A stretch of DNA of 29,349 nt from a virus: the IMG/VR virus record IMGVR_UViG_3300044991_000017, positions 1 through 29,349 of that record. One strand, 5' to 3'. This document shows, piece by piece, positions 1 through 6,114 of the stretch; positions within the stretch are counted from its first letter, which is position 1, and each line of letters begins with the position of its first letter. A program made the translations under genes and the position numbers. Below the pieces are notes generated by a model. It ran no database searches. It had not been told where the DNA came from and saw only the letters and a program-made list of their open reading frames with translations.

Positions 1-20
1 AAAATACTTAAGGAAAAATC

Positions 21-638
21 ATGGGTGTACATAAAAAGTTAATGGAAGCAAGGATTGCCTTGCAAGCGGCTCCACTTAAAAAGTCAGGCCACAACAAGTT
101 TGCAGGGTATCAATACTTTGAGCTTGGTGACTTTCTACCGCAAATCAATGAGATATTTTATAGAAATGGATTGTGTGGAGTTATTTCATACACAAAGGAC
201 TATGCAGATTTGACAATTACTGATGTAGATGATGGCACTAACATTGTCATTAGCTCACCAATGGTAGAAGCAAATTTAAAAGGCGCACACGCTATCCAGA
301 ACCTTGGTGCAGTAGAAACATATCAGCGCAGGTATCTCTGGATGACAGCAATGGAGATTGTTGAGCATGATGCGCTTGACTCTTCACCGCCAGTAAAAGA
401 AGAGAAGCAAGCCCCAATCATTACGCCAACACAGGGTGCAATGGATAGCATCCCAGAAGAAGAACAGAATTATCTCAGAGAGTTAGCAATGGAATTAATT
501 GCTATCTGCGAGAATGAAGAACCTAAGACAGCTTGGGTAAAGTTGGAGGCAGAGAACTTAGATAGCGAACAAAAAGTCGCTTTATGGACTTTGCTTCCTA
601 GTAAAGTAAGAAGTGCATTAAAGAATGCGAAAGGTTAA
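21..638 (+). CDS. erf: ERF-family single-strand DNA annealing protein
   Basis: Probable phage recombinase that anneals complementary single strands during recombination or genome circularisation. The 205-residue protein has the ERF-type core: a KFAGYQYFELGDFLP segment near residues 26-40 and a QNLGAVETYQRRYLW segment near 93-107, followed by an acidic HDAL patch and a linker to a helical C-terminal part, which is the usual family layout and length. The ATG has an AAGGA site about 7 bases upstream. It opens a + strand run whose third gene looks like an SSB-type protein, which supports a DNA metabolism role. The next gene starts one base after the stop, or overlaps it if its upstream ATG is used. 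Function is inferred from family knowledge; the motifs are read directly. Confidence 0.88.
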   Translation: MGVHKKLMEARIALQAAPLKKSGHNKFAGYQYFELGDFLPQINEIFYRNGLCGVISYTKDYADLTITDVDDGTNIVISSPMVEANLKGAHAIQNLGAVETYQRRYLWMTAMEIVEHDALDSSPPVKEEKQAPIITPTQGAMDSIPEEEQNYLRELAMELIAICENEEPKTAWVKLEAENLDSEQKVALWTLLPSKVRSALKNAKG

Positions 639-639
639 T

Positions 640-1149
640 ATGGAAAAGCTAGCAATTAGCCATGATTATGTTTTGTCAGCATTTGACTATCAAGATGGAA
701 ATCTGATTAGAAAAACAGGGCGTGTAAACGAGATTGGTCAAATTGCTGGTTGTGTTCATAAGGGGAAAGGTTATATCCATGTGAAGATAAAAGCGAAAGC
801 CTTTAAAGCCCATCGCCTTGTGTTCTTGTATCACCACGGATATTTGCCTGAATGTGTTGACCACATTGATGGCGATAAGACTAACAATAAGATAGAGAAC
901 TTGAGGGCGGCAACGAAAGAAGAAAATTGCCGCAATCAAAAGATTCGATCAACAAACAAATCTGGATACAAAGGAGTCAAATGGGTTGAACATTGTAAAA
1001 AATGGCAAGTTGAAGTTTGCAAAAACTACAAACAATTGCGTTTTGGTATGTATGAAGATTTAGAGTTAGCAGGTCTTGTTGCTATCGAAGCGACAGAGTT
1101 AATACATGGCAGATTTTCTGCTTACAAAGGAGTTTTAAATGGAAAATAA
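640..1149 (+). CDS. HNH endonuclease with AP2-like DNA-binding domain
   Basis: Probable free-standing homing-type nuclease of 169 residues. The N-terminal half carries an HNH_3-like core: an AHRLVFLYHHG segment, then CVDHIDGDKTNN and a following asparagine-rich ENLR...ENCRNQ stretch, giving the H-N-H metal and catalytic positions. The C-terminal part (SGYKGVKW ... WQVEV ... LRFGMYEDLELAG) looks like an AP2 domain, which in phage HNH proteins binds DNA. An in-frame ATG exists at 625, but the ATG at 640 has a GAAAGG site at 629-634 with 5-base spacing, so 640 is preferred. It sits between the annealing protein and the SSB-like gene, overlapping the latter by 11 bases, as expected for a mobile insert in a recombination operon. 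Activity and target are unknown. Confidence 0.85.
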   Translation: MEKLAISHDYVLSAFDYQDGNLIRKTGRVNEIGQIAGCVHKGKGYIHVKIKAKAFKAHRLVFLYHHGYLPECVDHIDGDKTNNKIENLRAATKEENCRNQKIRSTNKSGYKGVKWVEHCKKWQVEVCKNYKQLRFGMYEDLELAGLVAIEATELIHGRFSAYKGVLNGK

Positions 1150-1390
1150 CAAATCAATGCAGCGCGACAATAGTGGCGTTCTTTTTTCTAATGACAAAAA
1201 GGACAACGAACGTGCTCCCCACTATAAAGGGAACATAACTGTTGATGGCAAGGATTACTGGCTATCTGCATGGATTAAAGAGGGAAAATCAGGCAAATTC
1301 ATGGGTCTAGCAGTATCACCCAAAGAAGACTATCAGCCCAAACAAGCCCCTAAGAAGGCAAGTTTTGAAGACGAAGATTTGCCTTTTTGA
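1139..1390 (+). CDS. Small SSB-like protein with acidic DEDLPF tail
   Basis: An 83-residue protein that resembles small phage proteins of the DUF736-like type (SGVLF.NDKK near residues 12-20, then a G.I.V.G..YWLSAWIKEGKSGKF.GLAVSP strand-rich core), probably a single OB-like domain. It ends in FEDEDLPF, which closely mimics the C-terminal acidic tip (DDDIPF) with which bacterial SSB recruits partner proteins. Placed two genes after the ERF annealing protein, it is a good candidate for the phage single-strand binding protein. The start has an AAAGGAG site 6 bases upstream, inside the end of the HNH gene. The fold and DNA binding are inferred; the tail is seen directly. It could also be a decoy for host SSB-binding proteins. 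Confidence 0.6.
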   Translation: MENNKSMQRDNSGVLFSNDKKDNERAPHYKGNITVDGKDYWLSAWIKEGKSGKFMGLAVSPKEDYQPKQAPKKASFEDEDLPF

Positions 1391-1404
1391 GTTAATATAA
1401 ACCC

Positions 1405-1460
1405 GAGGGGAGAGCTGTGCAAAGGATTTTCCTAGCTTGCAGACGAGCAGTTTTCCCCTC
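1405..1460 (+). other. Nested RNA/DNA stem-loop in the 5' leader of the next gene
   Basis: Bases 1405-1417 pair with 1448-1460 over 13 continuous positions (11 Watson-Crick, 2 G-U). Inside, 1418-1422 (TGCAA) pairs with 1437-1441 (TTGCA) and 1423-1426 (AGGA) with 1430-1433 (TCCT), closing a TTT loop. All unpaired bases lie on the 3' side (1434-1436 and 1442-1447). No T-run follows, so it is not an intrinsic terminator. The foot ends 7 bases before the AGGAG site at 1468-1472 of the gene at 1479. It may be a leader RNA, a processing or protein-binding site, or an origin-type hairpin. Confidence 0.6.
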
Positions 1461-1478
1461 ACCCAATAGGAGTCAATA

Positions 1479-1808
1479 ATGAGAGATCTTTTTAACAACA
1501 TGAAAGAATCGATGGAAAGATTCTTTGGTACTGAGCCATTTAAGTTGGTCAGAAACCAAGACCCTGCAACGAGCCATCAGGCTGCTCAGTTGGTAGACAG
1601 CACCAAGCTAGAGAAAATGGTCTACGAGGCCATTAAAGGCTTCCCAGACGGGTGTATCTCAGATGAGATACTGGCTATGTATCCCCAATACCCATATTCC
1701 TCTATAACAGCAAGGTATCGTGCTTTGTTGGACAAGGATTTAATTGAAGTAACTGGTGTCAAACGTGGCAGGTTTGGCAGAAATCAACGAGTGATGAAAG
1801 CAAAATAA
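1479..1808 (+). CDS. Winged-helix-like phage protein
   Basis: A 109-residue basic protein of a common phage type: an N-terminal stretch, then RNQDPATSHQAA, then a helical region and a segment SSITARYRALLDKDLIE followed by VKRGRFGRNQRV, which reads as the recognition helix and wing of a winged helix. The likely role is DNA binding, perhaps in transcription control or replication, but no specific function can be claimed. The ATG at 1479 has AGGAG at 1468-1472 with 6-base spacing. It follows an 88-base leader that contains a strong stem-loop, the only sizeable non-coding gap in the + strand block, so it may be regulated separately from the recombination genes. Its TAA overlaps the next ATG (TAATG). 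Confidence 0.65.
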   Translation: MRDLFNNMKESMERFFGTEPFKLVRNQDPATSHQAAQLVDSTKLEKMVYEAIKGFPDGCISDEILAMYPQYPYSSITARYRALLDKDLIEVTGVKRGRFGRNQRVMKAK

Positions 1809-1987
1809 TGTTAGAAAAACCACCGCATTCAAAGATTAGTTACCCATCTGTAGCTACAAAAGACTTCAAATGGGAGTCTGGATCAGATGTCCAGGCACTA
1901 TGGAAAAAGCATGGATGGAACCCACCAAGCGAAAAGATGTTACCCCCACCACCTGAGAAAGTAATGGAATTAAGGAGAGTTAGATGA
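1808..1987 (+). CDS. Small hypothetical protein (59 aa)
   Basis: An open frame of 59 codons starting at the ATG that overlaps the upstream stop (TAATG) and ending in a TGA that overlaps the next ATG (ATGA at 1984-1987). This exact filling of the gap between two genes is the main evidence. The protein starts MLEKPPHSKISYPS, contains DFKWESGSDVQALWKKHGW, which looks like a short helix ending in a Trp, and a PPSEKMLPPPPEK proline-rich part. This pattern is typical of small phage proteins with a conserved W...HGW..P core, but no function is recognised. No Shine-Dalgarno sequence is needed if translation is coupled. Confidence 0.6.
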   Translation: MLEKPPHSKISYPSVATKDFKWESGSDVQALWKKHGWNPPSEKMLPPPPEKVMELRRVR

Positions 1988-2235
1988 TTGAAACATTAAA
2001 ACTAGCTCTTGAGGCTCTTAAATCTGTTGAGCACGTTGGTAAAAGAATGGATGGTGGAAATCCAAAAATAGATGAAGCAATAAAAGAAATTGAATCAATA
2101 TTAGAAATTACTGGATACGAATGGGAAGGTCTTACAGAAGAAGAATTTATTTTCTTTTGTTCTTATGTTGACCATGATATTCTTAGTCAAATTGAAGATG
2201 TTTTAAGGAGAAAAAATGAGTTATGCAGCAATTGA
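1984..2235 (+). CDS. Hypothetical protein, acidic helical (83 aa)
   Basis: An 83-residue protein with a helical N-terminus (IETLKLALEALKSVEH) that resembles a frequent small phage protein type in which LALEAL is followed by a loop and an AI.EIE helix, seen here as IDEAIKEIESILEI. The rest (YEWEGLTEEEFIFFCSYVDHD) is acidic and has no recognised domain. The ATG overlaps the TGA of the previous small gene (ATGA) and a GGAG site lies upstream. The 3' end overlaps the MazG-like gene by 20 bases. Function unknown. Confidence 0.65.
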   Translation: MIETLKLALEALKSVEHVGKRMDGGNPKIDEAIKEIESILEITGYEWEGLTEEEFIFFCSYVDHDILSQIEDVLRRKNELCSN

Positions 2236-2524
2236 AATGAAGATCATTCAATGGTCTGAAGCCCGTAAGATTATCCCCAATAGCACACCAGATGTTCAGC
2301 TTCTCAAAGCAATGTCAGAGATGGGAGAACTAGCAGATGCCACGATTAAAAATGACAAAGAAGCTATTGTGGATTCTGTTGGTGATGTCATGGTCTGCCT
2401 TATCAATTATTGCGCTTTGCAAGACATACATCTGATAGACTGTATGGAAATAGCGTACGATCAGATTAAGAATCGGAAGGGCATACTATTGCCCAACGGA
2501 GTGTTCCAGAAGACACTTGAATGA
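2216..2524 (+). CDS. MazG-like nucleotide pyrophosphohydrolase
   Basis: A single-domain, 102-residue protein of the all-alpha NTP pyrophosphatase group. It shows the metal-binding helix pair: SEMGELADA with E35 and E38, and VDSVGDVMVCLI with D53 and D57. Phage members often have this D-x-x-G-D form rather than the EELGD of bacterial MazG. The family hydrolyses nucleoside triphosphates to monophosphate and pyrophosphate; in phages it is thought to shape nucleotide pools or alarmone levels. The exact substrate cannot be read from sequence. An AAGGAG site precedes the ATG, inside the end of the upstream gene. It lies at the end of the DNA metabolism block. Confidence 0.8.
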   Translation: MSYAAIEMKIIQWSEARKIIPNSTPDVQLLKAMSEMGELADATIKNDKEAIVDSVGDVMVCLINYCALQDIHLIDCMEIAYDQIKNRKGILLPNGVFQKTLE

Positions 2525-2567
2525 CATAAATTTAGCCTAGTATTTCATTGCAACAATCGGTTGCGTC

Positions 2568-2572
2568 AGGAG
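2568..2572 (+). promoter_or_regulatory. Ribosome binding site fixing the start of the next gene
   Basis: AGGAG lies 6 bases before the ATG at 2579. An in-frame TTG at 2561 lies upstream of this site and would place it inside the coding region, so the ATG is the better start. Confidence 0.75.
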
Positions 2573-2578
2573 AACATC

Positions 2579-2797
2579 ATGAAATTTGAAATGGAATTTG
2601 GCTGGACAGGCAGTGAGAAAATTGTTGTTGAAACCTTCGACTTCGATAAGATTCAAGTCATTCAAGAATTTATCCAGTTCCAAGAGGAAAATGGATGGGC
2701 AGTTGAATATGAAGCAATTGACGAACTTGATGAAGACTTTGAAGAAACTGAAGAAGAAGTAGAAGCCTTCCCTTCAAACGCTCACGAGCCTTTGTAA
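2579..2797 (+). CDS. Small acidic hypothetical protein (72 aa)
   Basis: A 72-residue protein with strand-like ends at the start (MKFEMEFGWTGSEKIVVETFDF), a helix (DKIQVIQEFIQFQEENG) and a very acidic tail in which most residues between 47 and 63 are Asp or Glu. No domain is recognised; such acidic tails occur in DNA-mimic and protein-binding phage proteins, but that is only a possibility. It is the last gene of the + strand block and stops one base short of the stop codon of the convergent gene at 2799. Confidence 0.65.
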   Translation: MKFEMEFGWTGSEKIVVETFDFDKIQVIQEFIQFQEENGWAVEYEAIDELDEDFEETEEEVEAFPSNAHEPL

Positions 2798-2798
2798 G

Positions 2799-2942
2799 CT
2801 ACTTTGCTAGTAAGTACAGCCCCACATTGCTAAAGGCGTACCCCGCATAGACAATAGCCATGTGTGGGTTATCTTTCCAAAGCTGCTCACCAGCAATGTA
2901 AGCGTAGATAGCCCCCGTGAGAATGATTAGCCATGCACTCAA
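2799..2942 (-). CDS. Tiny two-helix membrane protein with TTG start (47 aa)
   Basis: A 47-codon frame that begins with TTG at 2940-2942, overlapping the TGA of the metallophosphoesterase gene (TTGA), and ends in TAG just before the convergent + strand gene. The translation reads as two membrane spans: AWLIILTGAIYAYIAG near residues 3-18 and AIVYAGYAFSNVGLYLLA near 29-46, joined by a polar loop (EQLWKDNPHM). The Gly- and Tyr-containing helices, the GEQ loop and the short length match a small protein type I recall from aquatic phages, with no known function. The 4-base overlap and a full membrane-protein pattern are the reasons to call it. It may act on the host envelope; that is a guess. Confidence 0.6.
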   Translation of the reverse strand: MSAWLIILTGAIYAYIAGEQLWKDNPHMAIVYAGYAFSNVGLYLLAK

Positions 2943-3925
2943 AATGCACCTACATCAATCACTTCACCCCTAAATTCAATCTGATCTTCATCAAACTTGT
3001 GGACTAACTCAGGCCATAACAACTTACCATTAAAGAAGTTGAGAACCGCAAAGCCTGACCTGTGGTTGTTTGGGTTTATCTCAGCGTAAGTAAACTGCGG
3101 TCCATCTGGTTCAGCCAAGGTCCCCGTATCTACCCCGTATCTACATCCATTGTAATCAGAGAATGGAGTGACCTTTAATGAGTGCAAGTGTCCAGTAACG
3201 ATTGACACACCAGCATTTACAGTATTGTTGTGAGTGGCATGAACACCACCTTTATATCGGTGCTTGATGATGCAATCAGGAGTAGGCCACACTGCCCAAC
3301 AGAAGTCCCAATCTGGGATATGGTCTGTCAACTTAAAACCTAGAACTTCTTTAAATTGTGGTGCGTGTTGAGCAAGCCTGTTGCCAAACCGAATGTCGTG
3401 ATTGCCCCATGTAAAGCATAACTTTACATTGTGTCTTGCTGCTTTAGCTATTTCCTCTATTTCACCCAACGCACCCTGACAAGCCTTTAACTCTTGAATA
3501 ACAGAAGTTTGTGGTTGGTCAGTAACATCGTGGCGGGATATAGACGCACCATCAAAGGCATCCCCGTTACATATCACTGCCTTTGGTTTGAAGGTTTCTA
3601 TAGCCCATAGAAGCCCTTTAAACGCTGTTGTTCGTTGACCAGGTATGAAGTGAGCGTCTGAGAAGACAATGACAGTCCCATCTAGGATGCCAAGGTCTAC
3701 TTGTTTTAAAGGAGAGAAGGATTTAGGCTTAACTTTATCGTATTTAACGCCACGATGGTCACTTGCATGAAGTGCCATGTTGTAGTGCTTTTCAATCCAT
3801 CTTCTACGCAAATGAACTGCCCTGTTTGCAATGCCAAGATGGTCAGCTACTTTTTGAGCAGATTGAAGTTGACCCCATAGTTGGATAAACTCGGTATCAG
3901 TACACGTTTCGTTAGCACTTCCCAT
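2939..3925 (-). CDS. HTH-containing calcineurin-like metallophosphoesterase
   Basis: A 328-residue protein with an N-terminal helix-turn-helix (about residues 20-45, SAQKVADHLGIANRAVHLRR) joined to a calcineurin-like phosphoesterase domain. The metal motifs are all present in order: SDAH (89-92), GDAFD (121-125), GNHD (174-177), VHATH with H229, and GHLH (245-248). Such enzymes hydrolyse phosphodiesters or phosphomonoesters using two metal ions; with an attached HTH, a nucleic acid substrate is plausible. An AAGGG site lies 7 bases before the ATG. The start overlaps the zincin-like gene by 14 bases and the end overlaps a tiny membrane protein gene by 4, so the three are co-translated after the lysis genes. 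The phosphoesterase call is firm, the substrate unknown. Confidence 0.85.
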   Translation of the reverse strand: MGSANETCTDTEFIQLWGQLQSAQKVADHLGIANRAVHLRRRWIEKHYNMALHASDHRGVKYDKVKPKSFSPLKQVDLGILDGTVIVFSDAHFIPGQRTTAFKGLLWAIETFKPKAVICNGDAFDGASISRHDVTDQPQTSVIQELKACQGALGEIEEIAKAARHNVKLCFTWGNHDIRFGNRLAQHAPQFKEVLGFKLTDHIPDWDFCWAVWPTPDCIIKHRYKGGVHATHNNTVNAGVSIVTGHLHSLKVTPFSDYNGCRYGVDTGTLAEPDGPQFTYAEINPNNHRSGFAVLNFFNGKLLWPELVHKFDEDQIEFRGEVIDVGAF

Positions 3926-4286
3926 TGGAATCCCTTGAAAGTAACTTTTCTAGCAGATTGATGACCCTATGCTCTTGCATTTCAATCTCATCTTGAGATG
4001 ATTTAGGGTCTTGTGCCACAGTCATCAAGTCATGCAGAAACACATGAAGTAACTCATGTAAAGCAGTCTGATCCAGAGACTCTGGCGTGATCTTCTCAGC
4101 ACCAAAGTCTCCTAAACGATAAACAGCAAGTCTTGCAGCAGGGGTAAACTCCACACTAGCCATTGCTGATTTAGCTGCCTTACTTCCTTTCTCTAATCTC
4201 CAATCACCCAAACTCAGCACTTGTTGCCACTTTCTGACACTTTGTGCAAACAACTCAGCTTGTTCTGGCGTAGGAATGTTAGGCAT
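3912..4286 (-). CDS. Zincin-like metalloprotease-fold protein
   Basis: A 124-residue protein with a clear HExxH zinc-binding helix, HELLHVFLHDL, starting at residue 77, and a downstream EMQEHRVIN helix near residue 102 that can supply the third zinc ligand. The N-terminal part (ELFAQSVRKWQQVLSLGDWRLE) is typical of short phage zincins. It would be a small cytoplasmic peptidase or a protein using a peptidase fold; its substrate is not known. The gene follows a 35-base gap after the lysozyme gene and has an AAGGTG site 6 bases before the ATG. The 3' end overlaps the metallophosphoesterase gene by 14 bases. The active site appears intact. Confidence 0.7.
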   Translation of the reverse strand: MPNIPTPEQAELFAQSVRKWQQVLSLGDWRLEKGSKAAKSAMASVEFTPAARLAVYRLGDFGAEKITPESLDQTALHELLHVFLHDLMTVAQDPKSSQDEIEMQEHRVINLLEKLLSRDSNGKC

Positions 4287-4321
4287 TTCAACACCTTATA
4301 CAGTTATTATGACAATTTAAT

Positions 4322-4825
4322 TTAAGAAAGGAACAATGCTACTTCAGCTTTGCGTCTTTTGACAAGTCCTGCAACCTCTTTACCACCCGCTTTAGTCCAC
4401 GACATAAAAGCCTCGGCAGCCCCTTCCCAATCACCACGATTAACCTTAATGCGAATGGTTGACCTCTGGTAATTGCCTAAACCAGCGTTGTACGCAAAAG
4501 ATGTAATAGCGTCGAATTTGCTTTGATGACTAGCAAGAGTAGGAGAAAGTCGAAGAACACCACGTTCAAAAGTATCGATGTCAACCTTGAACAGATTGAC
4601 CAGTTCATCTTTAGACCAAACACGGGCATCTTCCCCCTTAAGTTGATAATCAGACCTGATAAGCCCTGTGTAACCCTCTTTGCGGACGTTTGGCAGGTTT
4701 AATTGGTCTGCGTACATAGCGTGACCCCACCCAACTGTCCAAATGGCAGCACTGCACCGATAAGGCTTGTTTCTGTAGCCTTCAAAGAAGTGCATCAAGT
4801 CCTCACCAGCTTTGCTAATTTTCAT
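4322..4825 (-). CDS. Endolysin, GH24 T4-type lysozyme
   Basis: A 167-residue muramidase that would cleave the glycan strands of peptidoglycan at lysis. The catalytic layout is Glu15 - eight residues - Cys24 - five residues - Thr30 (FFEGYRNKPYRCSAAIWT then VGWGH). Known GH24 enzymes use E-8-D/C-5-T, so the Cys form is an accepted variant. Length fits the family. The N-terminus is polar with no signal or SAR helix, so release should depend on a holin. The gene start overlaps the holin stop by 4 bases (ATGA), giving a compact holin-endolysin pair at the end of a chain of overlapping genes. Confidence 0.9.
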   Translation of the reverse strand: MKISKAGEDLMHFFEGYRNKPYRCSAAIWTVGWGHAMYADQLNLPNVRKEGYTGLIRSDYQLKGEDARVWSKDELVNLFKVDIDTFERGVLRLSPTLASHQSKFDAITSFAYNAGLGNYQRSTIRIKVNRGDWEGAAEAFMSWTKAGGKEVAGLVKRRKAEVALFLS

Positions 4826-5325
4826 TTCTTAGACCATGAGCGTGAGCCAAACCAAAAACCGATAATTGCGCCCAACATAGCCATCTCATCAGAACTAAAA
4901 ATAATGTCAGTAACTCGAATCAAGTCATCCATGTTGTTTACTAAGCTAGGTCTGCTGTAAACGTAGTAGGCAATCCATGCGTTGATTGCACATAACTCAA
5001 AGATGAAGATGTAAGTCACAATAGGTCTTACAGTACCGACAAAGTTAACCACCCAAGTGCTTGCCTTTTCCAAGACTTTTGCATCATGTTGTAAAGCAGC
5101 CTCAGTCATCTGGGCATCTGTTTGCATGGCAATCTGGTCTGTACGAATCTCCTCCATTCGCTCTTGAGCCGCAAAGCCTTGAGCCATCATTTGTAGTTGT
5201 AGTTCTACTTGTACTCTAGCCAAAGCTAACTCATGACTCTGGTCTGCTTTGTTTTGGAAGAAGTCTAAAAGTTTAGGTAAGCCTGAAATTAACAAGCCAC
5301 CAAGTGTTGAGAATAAAGATAGCAT
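4822..5325 (-). CDS. Holin, three-membrane-span type
   Basis: A 167-residue membrane protein directly before and overlapping the endolysin gene. Hydrophobic segments lie at about residues 4-20, 101-123 and 147-160, separated by a long charged helix (about 27-90). The end, MLGAIIGFWFGSRSWSKK, matches the GF.FG.R...K ending typical of the three-span holin group first described for gene transfer agents. It should form membrane lesions that release the lysozyme. The ATG overlaps the TAA of the tiny upstream gene (TAATG), so its translation may be coupled. The family match is by eye, but position and topology strongly support it. Confidence 0.8.
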   Translation of the reverse strand: MLSLFSTLGGLLISGLPKLLDFFQNKADQSHELALARVQVELQLQMMAQGFAAQERMEEIRTDQIAMQTDAQMTEAALQHDAKVLEKASTWVVNFVGTVRPIVTYIFIFELCAINAWIAYYVYSRPSLVNNMDDLIRVTDIIFSSDEMAMLGAIIGFWFGSRSWSKK

Positions 5326-5474
5326 TACAGACCAATCCTTCCAAGTAAGAGATTAACAATTTTGTCCGACAAATCGTCAGGTAAAAACTTTAAGAAACCA
5401 AGAAACCATAACGCCACACACCCGTAAACGAATATCTTGAGGCATAGGTCAAAGGTCTTCTGGTATTCATTCAC
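5325..5474 (-). CDS. Tiny membrane protein with GTG start in lysis cluster (49 aa)
   Basis: A 49-codon frame starting at GTG (5472-5474) that overlaps the TGA of the upstream gene (GTGA) and ending with TAA that overlaps the holin ATG (TAATG). An AGGTG site lies upstream of the GTG. The protein has a polar start (NEYQKTFDLCLK), one strongly hydrophobic span (IFVYGCVALWFLGFLKFL, about residues 14-31) and an amphipathic end (LSDKIVNLLLGRIGL). By position it could be a second holin, an antiholin or a lysis regulator. No homologous family is recognised. It fills the otherwise empty 145 bases between two genes exactly, which is the main support. Confidence 0.62.
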   Translation of the reverse strand: MNEYQKTFDLCLKIFVYGCVALWFLGFLKFLPDDLSDKIVNLLLGRIGL

Positions 5475-5965
5475 CGACCACACCTTTTAGTGGTTTCACA
5501 GAAATCCATGAGTTCATAGATACCAATGGCAACCAAGAACAATACAAAAGCCACACCACCAATAATGATGGCTAACTCATTCATCTCTTGCTCTTTTTCT
5601 TTAGCCTTCTTCTCTGCTCTTTCTAACGATCTGAGTTCTCTGGCATCATCCACATCCATCTGCTCTTGACGGGCTTTAATCTTGTTCCAGACATCAATCT
5701 TGCCTGTTGTCATGAAAAGCATCTTTAACTCTTCTTCAAACGCTTTAGCTTGATCTAAAACCATCTCAATCTGGAGAGCAGTCCCCATGTTTGAGCCTTT
5801 GTTTTTCTTAGCCTCAATCAATGCTTTAGTAGCAGTTGATTTAGCGTCAAACATCTTGCCAATCATTGGTGCAAGAGAGCCTAAGTCAGAGGCAACCTTA
5901 CTTGCCTTCTTGACCATGCTGATAGCGTTTTGTATCCCTGCTAGGGCTGTTAGAGGATCAATCAT
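5471..5965 (-). CDS. Coiled-coil protein with C-terminal membrane span
   Basis: A 164-residue protein with an N-terminal motif IDPLTALAGIQNA, a helical centre, a WN pair at 93-94, a highly charged helix of about residues 95-130 rich in Glu, Arg and Lys, one membrane span at about 131-150 (LAIIIGGVAFVLFLVAIGIY) and a short Cys-containing tail. This layout resembles a widespread aquatic phage family with a DP.TA start and a late membrane span; it has no established function that I know. Its place in the lysis cluster suggests a role in envelope disruption, for example a spanin-like or accessory lysis protein, but no lipobox or classical Rz signature is seen. It overlaps both neighbours by 4 bases. 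Confidence 0.7.
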   Translation of the reverse strand: MIDPLTALAGIQNAISMVKKASKVASDLGSLAPMIGKMFDAKSTATKALIEAKKNKGSNMGTALQIEMVLDQAKAFEEELKMLFMTTGKIDVWNKIKARQEQMDVDDARELRSLERAEKKAKEKEQEMNELAIIIGGVAFVLFLVAIGIYELMDFCETTKRCGR

Positions 5966-6114
5966 CTCTTATCTACCTTTTGCCATTCAAGACACACAAC
6001 TTTGCGGTTGTAAACATCACCTGTCCAAGCCCACCTGACGCATCTATATTCAGTTTTATCTTTACTAGATGCCACCAATGTAAACAACAATGATGACATT
6101 AGTAACCACTTCAC
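5962..6114 (-). CDS. Tiny exported two-cysteine protein with GTG start (50 aa)
   Basis: A 50-codon frame starting at GTG (6112-6114), which overlaps the TGA of the preceding micro-gene (GTGA), and ending with TGA overlapping the next ATG (ATGA at 5962-5965). The start (KWLLMSSLLFTLVASS) is a plausible signal peptide or membrane anchor, followed by a compact segment with Cys25 and Cys41 (YRCVRWAWTGDVYNRKVVCLEW) that could form a disulphide in the periplasm. There is no lipobox cysteine. The aromatic, Cys-flanked core looks conserved rather than random and resembles small proteins I recall from other aquatic phages, function unknown. A periplasmic accessory role in lysis is an inference from context. 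Confidence 0.6.
   Translation of the reverse strand: MKWLLMSSLLFTLVASSKDKTEYRCVRWAWTGDVYNRKVVCLEWQKVDKR

Noticed and set aside
2549-2565. Small hairpin GCAAC/GTTGC before the last + strand gene
   Set aside because: Only 5 bp with a 5-base loop and no T-run; within chance for AT-rich DNA, and it sits just before a ribosome site.
4287-4321. Possible promoter in the AT-rich gap between the zincin and lysozyme genes
   Set aside because: A TATAAG-like and a TTGTCA-like box occur, but the spacing is about 9 bases, far from usable; no promoter is called.
4703-4960. + strand open frame across endolysin and holin genes
   Set aside because: Opposite to two well-supported overlapping genes, no ribosome site, no domain.
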